Below, piece after piece: positions 47,474 through 59,200 of a stretch of 64,000 bases of DNA (its first letter is position 1; each line of letters begins with the position of its first letter). The translations under genes were made by a program, and so were the position numbers. Below the pieces are notes generated by a model that saw nothing but the letters and a program-made list of their open reading frames with translations, made no database searches and was not told the origin of the DNA. Origin of the DNA: Lamellibrachia columna (taxonomy: Eukaryota; Annelida; Polychaeta; Sabellida; Siboglinidae); NCBI GenBank assembly GCA_963662155.1, contig OY759272.1, forward strand, positions 45,240,997 to 45,304,996, given 5' to 3'.

Positions 47474-47914
47474 TTGTGTCATACCAAACTGACACTGAGA
47501 AAACGCTTGCTGATGCTATCACTGTTTAAAAGACAACTACACAGACACTATGCTATCTGTTTGTGCCAGTCACATTATGTGCTCGGCCATACAGAGTCAA
47601 GATGGCCACAGTGGTATCTATTAATAACAGTAGCCGAGCATGTCGCAAGTCACGTAAATATCACAAGTCACGACAGATAAATCATTATCAGCGCAGCGTA
47701 GGCGAACGACTGACACACGTGTGTGGAATAATACCAATAGATGTAGGTAGTCTCCTGCACTGATTTGTTGAGTGTTCAGGTAGGTTGGATTGGTAGGTAC
47801 AAACACCCTTGAATGTATCAGTTGAGATATTACTATGATGTCTCCATAATTATGGTCTTTGGTACGTCAAGCTGCAGCTACTGTTGAATGCTGATGCTTC
47901 ACGTGCTATTACCC
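47474..47914. other. No gene seen
   Basis: Unassigned spacer before the 67-bp minisatellite. Confidence 0.5.
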
Positions 47915-50750
47915 TAGATGTCCATGGGGTCTTTCTCATTCCATAAACAGTGCTATAATTGTTTGATTTCTCAGGTTGCTTGTAGATGTCCATGGGGTCT
48001 TTCTCATTCCATAAACAGTGCTATGATTGTTTGATTTCTCAGGTTGCTTGTAGATGTCCATGGGGTCTTTCTCATTCCATAAACAGTGCTATGATTGTTT
48101 GATTTCTCAGGTTGCTTGTAGATGTCCATGGGGTCTTTCTCATTCCATAAACAGTGCTATGATTGTTTGATTTCTCAGGTTGCTTGTAGATGTCCATGGG
48201 GTCTTTCTCATTCCATAAACAGTGCTATGATTGTTTGATTTCTCAGGTTGTTTTAGATGTCCATGGGGTCTTTCTCATTCCATAAACAGTGCTATGATTG
48301 TTTGATTTCTCAGGTTGCTTGTAGATGTCCATGGGGTCTTTCTCATTCCATAAACAGTGCTATGATTGTTTGATTTCTCGGGTTGCTTGTAGATGTCCAT
48401 GGGGTCTTTCTCATTCCATAAACAGTGCTATGATTGTTTGATTTCTCAGGTTGTTTTAGATGTCCATGGGGTCTTTCTCATTCCATAAACAATGCTATGA
48501 TTGTTTGATTTCTCAAGTTGCTTGTAGATGTCCATGGGTGTTTCTCATTCCATAAACAGTGCTATGATTGTTTGATTTCTCAGGTTGTTTTAGATGTCCA
48601 TGGGGTCTTTCTCATTCCATAAACAATGCTATGATTGTTTGATTTCTCAAGTTGCTTGTAGATGTCCATGGGTGTTTCTCATTCCATAAACAGTGCTATG
48701 ATTGTTTGATTTCTCAGGTTGGTAGTAGATGTCCATGGGGTCTTTCTCATTCCATAAAAAGTGCTATGATTGTTTGATTTCTCAGGTTGCTTGTAGATGT
48801 CCATGGGGTGTTTCTCATTCCATAAACTGTGCTATGATTGTTTGATTTCTCAGGTTGTTTTAGATGTCCATGGGGTCTTTCTCATTCCATAAACAGTGCT
48901 ATGATTGTTTGATTTCTCAGGTTGTTTTAGATGTCCATGGGATCTTTCTCATTCCATAAACAGTGCTATGATTGTTTGATTTCTCAGGTTGTTTTAGATG
49001 TCCATGGGGTCTTTCTCATTCCATAAACAATGCTATGATTGTTTGATTTCTCAAGTTGCTTGTAGATGTCCATGGGTGTTTCTCATTCCATAAACAGTGC
49101 TATGATTGTTTGATTTCTCAGGTTGCTTGTAGATGTCCATGGGGTGTTTCTCATTCCATAAACAGTGCTATGATTGTTTGATTTCTCAGGTTGTTTTAGA
49201 TGTCCATGGGGTCTTTCTCATTCCATAAACAGTGCTATGATTGTTTGATTTCTCAGGTTGTTTTAGATGTCCATGGGGTCTTTCTCATTCCATAAACAGT
49301 GCTATGATTGTTTGATTTCTCAGGTTGTTTTAGATGTCCATGGGGTCTTTCTCATTCCATAAACAGTGCTATGATTGTTTGATTTCTCAGGTTGGTAGTA
49401 GATGTCCATGGGGTCTTTCTCATTCCATAAAAAGTGCTATGATTGTTTGATTTCTCAGGTTGGTAGTAGATGTCCATGGGGTCTTTCTCATTCCATAAAA
49501 AGTGCTATGATTGTTTGATTTCTCAGGTTGCTTGTAGATGTCTTTCTCAATCCATAAACAGTGCTATGATTGTTTGATTTCTCAAGTTGCTTGTAGATGT
49601 CTTTCTCAATCCATAAACAGTGCTATGATTGTTTGATTTCTCAAGTTGCTTGTAGATGTCCATGGGTGTTTCTCATTCCAGAAACAGTGCTATGATTGTT
49701 TGATTTCTCAGGTTGGTAGTAGATGTCCATGGGGTCTTTCTCATTCCATAAAAAGTGCTATGATTGTTTGATTTCTCAGGTTGCTTGTAGATGTCCATGG
49801 GGTGTTTCTCATTCCATAAACAGTGCTATGATTGTTTGATTTCTCAGGTTGTTTTAGATGTCCATGGGGTGTTTCTCATTCCATAAACAGTGCTATGATT
49901 GTTTGATTTCTCAGGTTGTTTTAGATGTCCATGGGGTCTTTCTCATTCCATAAACAGTGCTATGATTGTTTGATTTCTCAGGTTGTTTTAGATGTCCATG
50001 GGGTCTTTCTCATTCCATAAACAATGCTATGATTGTTTGATTTCTCAAGTTGCTTGTAGATGTCCATGGGTGTTTCTCATTCCATAAACAGTGCTATGAT
50101 TGTTTGATTTCTCAGGTTGGTAGTAGATGTCCATGGGGTCTTTCTCATTCCATAAACAGTGCTATGATTGTTTGATTTCTCAGGTTGTTTTAGATGTCCA
50201 TGGGGTCTTTCTCATTCCATAAACAGTGCTATGATTGTTTGATTTCTCAGGTTGTTTTAGATGTCCATGGGGTCTTTCTCATTCCATAAACAATGCTATG
50301 ATTGTTTGATTTCTCAAGTTGCTTGTAGATGTCCATGGGTGTTTCTCATTCCATAAACAGTGCTATGATTGTTTGATTTCTCAGGTTGGTAGTAGATGTC
50401 CATGGGGTCTTTCTCATTCCATAAAAAGTGCTATGATTGTTTGATTTCTCAGGTTGCTTGTAGATGTCCATGGGGTCTTTCTCATTCCATAAACAGTGCT
50501 ATGATTGTTTGATTTCTCAGGTTGTTTTAGATGTCCATGGGGTCTTTCTCATTCCATAAACAGTGCTATGATTGTTTGATTTCTCAGGTTGTTTTAGATG
50601 TCCATGGGGTCTTTCTCATTCCATAAACAGTGCTATGATTGTTTGATTTCTCAGGTTGTTTTAGATGTCCATGGGGTCTTTCTCATTCCATAAACAATGC
50701 TATGATTGTTTGATTTCTCAGGTTGCTTGTAGATGTCCATGGGGTCTTTC
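47915..50750. repeat. 66/68-bp minisatellite, about 42 units
   Basis: Units contain TAGATGTCCATGGGGTCTTT, CTCATTCCATAAACAGTGCT and ATGATTGTTTGATTTCTCAG, closing with GTTGCTTG, GTTGTTT or GTTGGTAG. Closing types, GGGGTC/GGGTG and AAACAG/AAACAA/AAAAAG variants recur in fixed runs, so multi-unit blocks have been duplicated. Two units near 49540 and 49600 have lost ~10 bp (GATGTCTTTCTCAATCC). No coding frame. Confidence 0.97.
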
Positions 50751-50764
50751 TCTTTCTCATGCTT

Positions 50765-51583
50765 GTATGTGGTGGTGTACTGGTGTGTTTACTTTAGTCT
50801 GTGGTATGTCATGGTGTACTGGTGTGTTTACTTCAGTCTGTGGTATATCGTGGTGTACTGGTGTGTTTACTTTAGTATGTGGTATGTCGTGGTGTACTGG
50901 TGTGTTTACTTTAGTCTGTGGTATGTCGTGGTGTACTGGTGTGTTTACTTTAGTCTGTGGTATGTCATGGTGTACTGGTGTGTTTACTTCAGTCTGTGGT
51001 ATATCGTGGTGTACTGGTGTGTTTACTTTAGTATGTGGTATGTGGTGGTGTACTGGTGTGTTTACTTTAGTATGTGGTATGTGGTGGTGTACTGGTGTGT
51101 TTACTTTAGTATGTGGTATGTGGTGGTGTACTGGTGTGTTTACTTTAGTCTGTGGTATGTCGTGGTGTACTGGTGTGTTTACTTTAGTCTGTGGTATGTC
51201 ATGGTGTACTGGTGTGTTTACTTCAGTCTGTGGTATATCGTGGTGTACTGGTGTGTTTACTTTAGTATGTGGTATGTGGTGGTGTACTGGTGTGTTTACT
51301 TTAGTCTGTGGTATGTGGTGGTGTACTGGTGTGTTTACTTTAGTATGTGGTATGTCGTGGTGTACTGGTGTGTTTACTTCAGTCTGTGGTATGTGGTGGT
51401 GTACTGGTGTGTTTATTTTAGTCTGTGGTATGTCGTGGTGTACTGGTGTGTTTACTTCAGTCTGTGGTATGTCGTGGTGTACTGGTGTGTTTACTTTAGT
51501 CTGTAGTATGTCGTGGTGTACTGGTGTGTTTACTTTAGTCTGTGGTATGTCGTGGTGTACTGGTGTGTTTACTTTTGTCTGTA
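50765..51583. repeat. 39-bp minisatellite, 21 units
   Basis: TGGTGTACTGGTGTGTTTAC followed by TTTAGTCTGTGGTATGTCG. Variants: CTTCAG, AGTATG, TATATCG, TATGTGG. The unit is a multiple of three and indel-free, so 13-residue repeat frames run through it in two forward frames. It starts within 15 bp of the end of the 67-bp array. Confidence 0.97.
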
Positions 51584-53341
51584 GTGCACAGCTTATTGAT
51601 TTTCAAATCCAAACTGTGCGCAGAACTACTATTCGGCTTTTAATTAAAACTGTACAAGGTGATTTTTGTTTTGTCAGGGGTCACCGACCTGTGTTTTGTC
51701 AGGGGTCACCGACCTGTGTTTTCATCAGTTTCTACCATTTGTTTTGGAGAAAATTAACATTAAAATATTCTCTGTCATTTATTAGTCAAACAATCCAGAT
51801 TCTGTGTTCATACACCAGGGTGTCCTTCCATCACTTACACATGTATAATAATGCTGCCGGCAAGCAACTAGAAATTGAAACTGTAAAAACAGAAATGTTG
51901 TAGTCTGTAATGTGCCCTGTTTATAACTATCTATTTTTCGGGGGAAAATATTTTTCTCAAATTCACTGTCACTTTATTTGTATGCAATGTATACCTGAAA
52001 ATAACGAGATGTTAGATCCTGTCTTCTGTTGATTCGTACAGCTGTAAGCCACACAGGAAATAACCATATTCGTTGTCCCACAACTTTCTCCAGCAAGCCT
52101 CCAAGATGTTTGTCTTGAAGAGTTTAACACTAATGCATGTATGAACAACCCAACTGCCCACACTTATAACACAACTGCTGGGACAACCCTCACCCAAATT
52201 ATTTATCAGTCTGGTGGCCATGCCCCATTAAGAACAAATGACAATGACAAATCTTCAAGTTAATTGGTTCCTGGTGTCATCGTCACTGGCTACTAGTTTA
52301 TAATTCTCTGGTAGCCACCTCATCTTCATTGCTTTTGTTTTCCTTATATTGTACATGATGATGGTGAGGAGGAAATACATTAACTTACTTACTCACTTAC
52401 TTACTTACTTACTTACTTACATGTGTTAGACAACTATTTTTAACATGCTATGTTCACACTATAAACAGTACTACCCTATGTGTCTTGCAGTGGATCAACT
52501 GTTTCTGCGGTGCAATGAAATGCCGGCCAGTGGTCCACACCCGCTTCACTGCAGTGAGCTGGCTTGTCGCTCTTGTTTATAGGGGGGTTATTAATGATGT
52601 AACTCTATGATTCAACCACTGTAGTGCCAATGTATGTGTGTCATACAGTTGAGTACATCGCTGCTACTCGGCACCAGTTGCTTTATTTCTTCGTCACATT
52701 TTCAACTCAAGTCGTCTGGCATAATCAAAATAAAAGACAGTCACTACTAACTAAATATCTCTTAACGAATTGCTGGTGTCATATCATACATATGATTTGT
52801 GTGAAGTTGAAGCCTGCTCAAGGCATTATAGGTTTGGCCATTTGTAACATAGGTAGTTGTATTAAACATAAAGAAGATATATAAAATCATAGTTGGGTTT
52901 CACCATTTGGTCGTGTGAACTTGTAAATATATATTGTAATGGATTGTCAAAGGATAATCATATTCATGTCCTGTAATCTGGCCCTGAATTACTTAATTAC
53001 TGGTATGATCGAAGGAGTATTTTATCATTGTATTTACTAACATATGCTAGTACTGTTAGCCCATTCATCAGTTCTGATTCCCACATGGTCAATAAGGGTG
53101 GAATGGGGTTAATGAGGGTGGAATGGGGTTCAGTCAAAGCTCTTACAATAATGTTTTTTATAATGCTTGTATCTGTAATCGGCAGTGTAAAAAAGGTAAA
53201 AAATATTGCCTACTCAATTAATATTTATCAAACAATTTTAATCACAATTTTGTAATCAAATCAAATGCTACTGTTGGGTGCCATATTATGAAGTGTTGTT
53301 AATTGTTTAGATGGGCCCTTAACGCCACAACATGGCACACA
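51584..53341. other. No gene seen; minor repeats
   Basis: Contains a 25-bp duplication (TTTTGTCAGGGGTCACCGAC at 51670 and 51695), a (CTTA)n microsatellite at about 52383-52421, and a short duplicated GGGTGGAATGGGGTT. No frame or RNA gene recognised. Confidence 0.5.
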
Positions 53342-53349
53342 TAATAGAC

Positions 53350-55110
53350 CAGGGCTGGGGTCACTTCCTTTTAATCAATTCCAAATCCAATTCCTTTGAA
53401 TCAATTCCAATTCCTTTTTTCCAATTCCTGCTTAAATCTTTCAATTCCAATTCAATTCTTTTTCTGAAATAATTAAATTGGTAGTTTTTCCAACAGTTTT
53501 TCCAATACATTAAAAAAATTAGTTGCATGAAGATTATGACTGCATTTAGTCTATGAGTACACAGACACCGTTTCACATTTAGTCTATGAGTACACAGACA
53601 CCGTTTCACATTTAGTCTATGAGTACACAGACACCGTTTCACATTTAGTCTATGAGTACACAGACACCGTTTCACATTTAGTCTATGAGTACACAGACAC
53701 AGTTTTTCACATTGATGAGTGATTTCACATTTAGTCTATGAGTACACAGACACAGTTTTTCACATTGATGAGTGATTTCACATTTAGTCTATGAGTACAC
53801 AGACACCGTTTTTCACATTGATGAGTGATTTCACATTTAGTCTATGAGTACACAGACACCGTTTTTCACATTGATGAGTGATTTCACATTTAGTCTATGA
53901 GTACACAGACACCGTTTCAAATTTAGTCTATGAGTACACAGACACCGTTTCACATTTAGTCTATGAGTACACAGACACCGTTTCACATTTAGTCTATGAG
54001 TACACAGACACAGTTTTTCACATTGATGAGTGATTTCACATTTAGTCTATGAGTACACAGACACAGTTTTTCACATTGATGAGTGATTTCACATTTAGTC
54101 TATGAGTACACAGACACAGTTTTTCACATTGATGAGTGATTTCACATTTAGTCTATGAGTACACAGACACCGTTTTTCACATTGATGAGTGATTTCACAT
54201 TTAGTCTATGAGTACACAGACACAGTTTTTCACATTGATGAGTGATTTCACATTTAGTCTATGAGTACACAGACACCGTTTTTCACATTGATGAGTGATT
54301 TCACATTTAGTCTATGAGTACACAGACACAGTTTTTCACATTGATGAGTGATTTCACATTTAGTCTATGAGTACACAGACACCGTTTTTCACATTGATGA
54401 GTGATTTCACATTTAGTCTATGAGTACACAGACACCGTTTTTCACATTGATGAGTGATTTCACATTTAGTCTATGAGTACACAGACACCGTTTTTCACAT
54501 TGATGAGTGATTTCACATTTTATTACGCAGAAGAACACAAGTAAACCTGAATGCACTCCAATTCATTTCCACATAAAACTGTGGAGCACAAATGAAAGCA
54601 TTAATACTCTAGCTCTCACAAGCATTAGCTCAAAGGGAAATACATAGACTCCACGTATACACCAAATTGTTCAAGTCTTTTAATCATTTGTCACACTAAT
54701 GTGAGAAAATAGATTTCCAAGGCTGATTTCCATATTTCTAAAACTCAATCTTATTTGCACTGCCTTATTTACACTGGACGTTCAGCACATATCCAGCTTC
54801 TTAACTGCAATTATTAACAGCAGACTTCTGTTCTGCCATTTGATCCTGGTTTCTTGCCTCAGCAAGTCAACCCTACTAACTGGGCTGCTAAAGCCTGTTA
54901 TTGTTTCATTGTTTATGTGAGCTGATAAGACATGTCTGCTGTTTAGGGACTGACTGGAAGGTCGGGTTCAGCCAGATCAAGAAAATGAGGATGAATTCCT
55001 TTTTGTTCAATTCCAATTCCTTTTGCTCAAAATCTTTCATTTCGAATTCCGGAATTGAATTGAAAGGAATTGAATAATTCCAAATGCTTTTGGAATTGAC
55101 CCCAGCCCTG
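53350..55110. mobile_element. Non-autonomous hAT-like element with perfect 8-bp target duplication
   Basis: The left end CAGGGCTGGGGTCACTTCC and the right end, reverse-complemented, CAGGGCTGGGGTCAATTCC differ at one base. TAATAGAC directly flanks both ends (53342-53349 and 55111-55118). CAGGG termini plus an 8-bp duplication are hAT hallmarks. Subterminal regions are rich in AATTCC/GGAATT. There is no transposase; the interior is mostly a minisatellite plus ~450 bp of unassigned sequence. Confidence 0.9.
53542..54520. repeat. 33/53-bp minisatellite inside the hAT-like element
   Basis: The core CATTTAGTCTATGAGTACAC followed by AGACACCGTTTCA alternates with a longer form that adds TTCACATTGATGAGTGATT. 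Short units cluster at both 53542-53700 and 53890-54020; long units fill the rest. The GACACC/GACACA variants alternate irregularly. Confidence 0.96.
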
Positions 55111-55118
55111 TAATAGAC

Positions 55119-55486
55119 TCATACACTTGTCGACTGACACTAATAAGTTGTATGTGAAGTGAAGTTTATTTAGATCATACATACAGAGTCAAATAACAGT
55201 TTGTACATATTTTACATAGGTTTGATGATCCAGGGAGGCCTGCACTAAGACCTGAGAGATCACTATCGTACAAGCCTATGTATGAGTTATAACATTATAT
55301 AATATCACATTTAATAACTATGATATCAGCCATACAGTACCATATAGTTTTATCACAGAATTACCTTTAGCGATGCATTTCAATTCTCCATTATAAGATC
55401 TTTTCATGCTGTGCAACGACAGGGGATGATAATTTCTTCAAAGTTAACATGAATGACAATTTACATGCCAAATTTGTTTGTAAGCG
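55119..55486. other. No gene seen
   Basis: Spacer between the hAT-like element and the 28-bp array. A GAAGTGAAGTTTATTTAGAT segment at about 55157 could be the antisense end of an interspersed repeat, but I cannot name it. Confidence 0.4.
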
Positions 55487-56134
55487 TCTTGGTGCTGCAA
55501 GCTGCATTGTCTTGGTGCTGGCAAGCTGCATTATCTTGGTGCTGGCATGCAAGCTGCATTGTCTTGGTGCTGGCAAGCTGCATTGTCTTGGTGTCAGCAA
55601 GCTGCATTGTCTTGGTGCTGGCAAGCTGCATTATCTTGGTGCTGGCATGCAAGCTGCATTGTCTTGGTGCCAGCAAGCTGCATTGTCTTGGTGCTGGCAT
55701 GCAAGCTGCATTGTCTTGGTGCTGGCATGCAAGCTGCATTGTCTTGGTGCTGGCATGCAAGCTGCATTGTCTTGGTGCTGGTATGCAAGCTGCATTGTCT
55801 TGGTGCTGGCATGCAAGCTGTATTGTCTTGGTGCTGGAATGCAAGCTGTATTGTCTTGGTGCTGGCATGCAAGCTGCATTGTCTTGGTGCTGGCATGCAA
55901 GCTGCATTGTCTTGGTGCTGGCATGCAAGCTGTATTGTCTTGGTGCTGGCATGCAAGCTGCATTGTCTTGGTGCTGGTATGCAAGCTGCATTGTCTTGGT
56001 GCGGGCATGCAAGCTGTATTGTCTTGGTGCTGGCATGCAAGCTGCATTGTCTTGGTGCGGGCATGCAAGCTGCATTGTCTTGGTGCTGGCATGCAAGCTG
56101 CATTGTCTTGGTGCTGGCATGCAAGCTGCATTGT
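55487..56134. repeat. 28/24-bp minisatellite, about 24 units, just upstream of the copper-transporter exon
   Basis: AAGCTGCATTGTCTTGGTGC followed by TGGCATGC; a 24-bp form lacks ATGC. Variants include GCTGTATT, TGGTATGC, TGGAATGC and GCGGGCATGC. The array ends 60 bp before the splice acceptor of the first coding exon of the CTR1-like gene. Repeat-derived frames cover it in every phase and are not genes. Confidence 0.96.
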
Positions 56135-56209
56135 GGGCCACTATGGACTTCCAAATGTGGAGTTACAGTTTTGTTTCTTTATTTTGTGACACAGAGACCG
56201 TAACTTAAC

Positions 56210-59200
56210 ATGGATGCCATGGACCATAGCATGATGGACCATAGCAACATGAACATGACTGGCATGGACCACAGCGGCATGGAATACAATGGCAAGGCAG
56301 ACATGGACCACAATGGTATGACTGGCATGGACCACAGTGGTATGACTGGCATGGCTGGTATGCATATGATGGTAAGTGTCTTTGACACATCATTCCAAAA
56401 TGGTATCGGCATAATCTCCCCGGACAATACCCCCTGGACAGTATCTCGCATGCTAATTTTTTCCTTCAACAATATCAATATATAATTACATGCCCATCCT
56501 CGGATATGGGAATTCGAACAAACCCCCCTTTTTTGTTTTAAATGTTACATTTTAAAGAAATCTCGGTAGTTTATGTAAGCGCGATCCCCCTTTTCAAAAC
56601 CCAGAAGACAAGCCTGAATTATGTACATAAATGTTACTGCATAAATTAGTGTTACAATTTAGCTTTATTTTTGTCTGGGTAATTACACATACCTAACAGG
56701 CAACCAGGCTTTTAACAAGAATTAATGCTTTGATTTCAACCTAAACTTGAGACATAAACTCACCATTGCTTCTTTGGTTTCCTGAATGTATTCAGTGTGA
56801 CCCAGTGCATCACACATTAACAAGAGTAGATGTAAATAGTACAATAAATATAAATGTTATTTTACTGTTTACTTGTTGTTTTAGTGTTGCTTGTGAGCAG
56901 GGGATATTTTCTGGGGGGATTATGTCCTGGAATCTTCTTAAATATATACATGTCACGTGTATAATAATATAATTAATATGTGTGTTGTTAAATTTATGTT
57001 TAACTAAATTGATTATGCTTAATTTATGTCTTATATGTATATATTTAAATGTACATAATATTATGTAGTTAATTGTAATTAATATGTTATATTTCAAGGT
57101 GTGTTTGCATGCTTTTAATTTTTCTTATATTTTGATCTTTTGCATCAAATTTCTGTAGTATACGAATGGTATACACTGCAGTATGCAAGACGCATCAATC
57201 TGGAAAATTACAGACAAACAAGACTTGGTGTATTTCCACATGGTAACTGTACAGACTTCACTGGTTCTCTGTTGCAGAAGATGTATTTCCACTTTAGTGC
57301 TCACAGCACCATTCTGTTTTCCTTCTGGAAGACTACCTCCTGGCAGGGTAAGTGCAACAGTACCTACTTGTCCAACCCTCTAGGCAGTAGGCAGCAAGTT
57401 ACTGCAAAGTATCTACTTGTCCAACCCTCTAGGCAGTAGGCAGCAAGTTACTGCAAAGTACCTACTTGTCCAACCCTCTAGGCAGTAGGCAGTAGGCAGC
57501 AGTTACTGCAAAGTATCTACTTGTCCAACCCTCTAGGCAGTAGGCAGCAAGTTACTGCAAAGTATCTACTTGTCCAACCCTCTAGACAGTAGGCAGCAAG
57601 TTACTGCAAAGTACCTACTTGTCCAACCCTCTAGGCATTAGGCAGCAGTTACTGCAAAGTATCTACTTGTCCAACCCTCTAGGCAGTAGGCAGCAAGTTA
57701 CTGCAAAGTACCTACTTGTCCAACCCTCTAGGCAGTAGGCAGCAGTTACTGCAAAGTATCTACTTGTCCAACCCTCTAGGCAGTAGGCAGCAGTTACTGC
57801 AAAGTATCTACTTGTCCAACCCTCTAGGCAGTAGGCAGCAAGTTACTGCAAAGTACCTACTTGTCCAACCCTCTAGGCAGTAGGCAGCAAGTTACTGCAA
57901 AGTACCTACTTGTCCAACCCTCTAGGCAGTAGGCAGCAAGTTACTGCAAAGTATCTACTTGTCCAACCCTCTAGGCAGTAGGCAGCAAGTTACTGCAAAG
58001 TACCTACTTGTCCAACCCTCTAGGCAGTAGGCAGCAAGTTACTGCAAAGTACCTACTTGTGCAACCCTCTAGGCAGTAGGCAGCAAGTTACTGCAAAGTA
58101 CCTACTTGTGCAACCCTCTAGGCAGTAGGCAGCAAGTTACTGCAAAGTATCTACTTGTCCAACCCTCTAGGCAGTAGGCAGCAAGTTACTGCAAAGTACC
58201 TACTTGTCCAACCCTCTAGGCAGTAGGCAGCAAGTTACTGCAAAGTATCTACTATCTATCTAGGCAGTAGGCAGCAAGTTGTCAAACCAATGCTCCAATT
58301 TGCCAAACATTTCACTATCATCAAATAATAATTGAATTCACAAAAGTGGTCCATAATGTGATATACAGACCAATAATTCAGTTAAAACAAAAACACTACT
58401 TCTAATTGCAGGTGCCCACGTGTTTAGTTAATTGTAAAATATGAGAAATTTGAGAAAAAAATAATCAATCTCCCAGGGGGCAGTAAACTAATGAAAATAG
58501 TGATCAGCTGATTGTGTTAAGCAGTGTTTTTATGCTTAAAAATAAAACTGACATACCGGTATATCTGATAACGGTGGGCTACAAATAAATAGAAATAAAT
58601 GTTAGACTCTGGATAAGCCAATGGCTTCCATGTCCGCTTGCCATCTGAAGCTTGCTGCTTTGGCTGGCAATCTGGTTTAAAATGTTTTTATCAAAATTAT
58701 CTTTGCATACATATCTTTGTTAATCAGTCAGATATAATAATTATTTTCAAGATAAGTGTTATTTTCAATACGATGTTATGATTAAACAGGCCATTACTTT
58801 AAGAGAGCGGTTCTCAACCCTTTTCGATTGGCCGGGTATCCCATCATGATGATATAGAACTATAGATGAAACACCTTTTAACACTGAGTTCAGTGATACA
58901 CATTTTATTAACAAGGTGAACAAAACTGTGGCGCGGATGGAAGTAGGATAATAAACCGGTATTCGAGAAACCATCTCAATGTGAGGGCTGAGTTTGCATG
59001 GTCAAAACGAGGGAGGTGGACTTGATGGTATTTACCGCTTTGGCACTAACCGTTGCAACGAGGCGAAATCGTCTAACTTTCGAATAATTTACGTACAAAG
59101 TATCTTAACTGGGTAAACTGTAGGTCCTTCGAGAATAACAGTTAATGGACTTGGGTGACAACTTTTTGTATGTAATGTTTGCTTGAAAAGAATATGTTTA

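Noticed and set aside
50665..51903. 412-codon forward ORF with a 13-residue repeat
   Set aside because: It runs through the tail of the 67-bp array and the whole 39-bp array; a second forward frame is open too, so openness reflects the unit, not a gene.
53361..53675. Minus-strand ORF with RCLCTHRLNVK repeats
   Set aside because: Product of the short units of the minisatellite inside the hAT-like element.
55449..56208. Several 170-250 codon ORFs on both strands upstream of CTR1
   Set aside because: All are readings of the 28/24-bp minisatellite in different phases.
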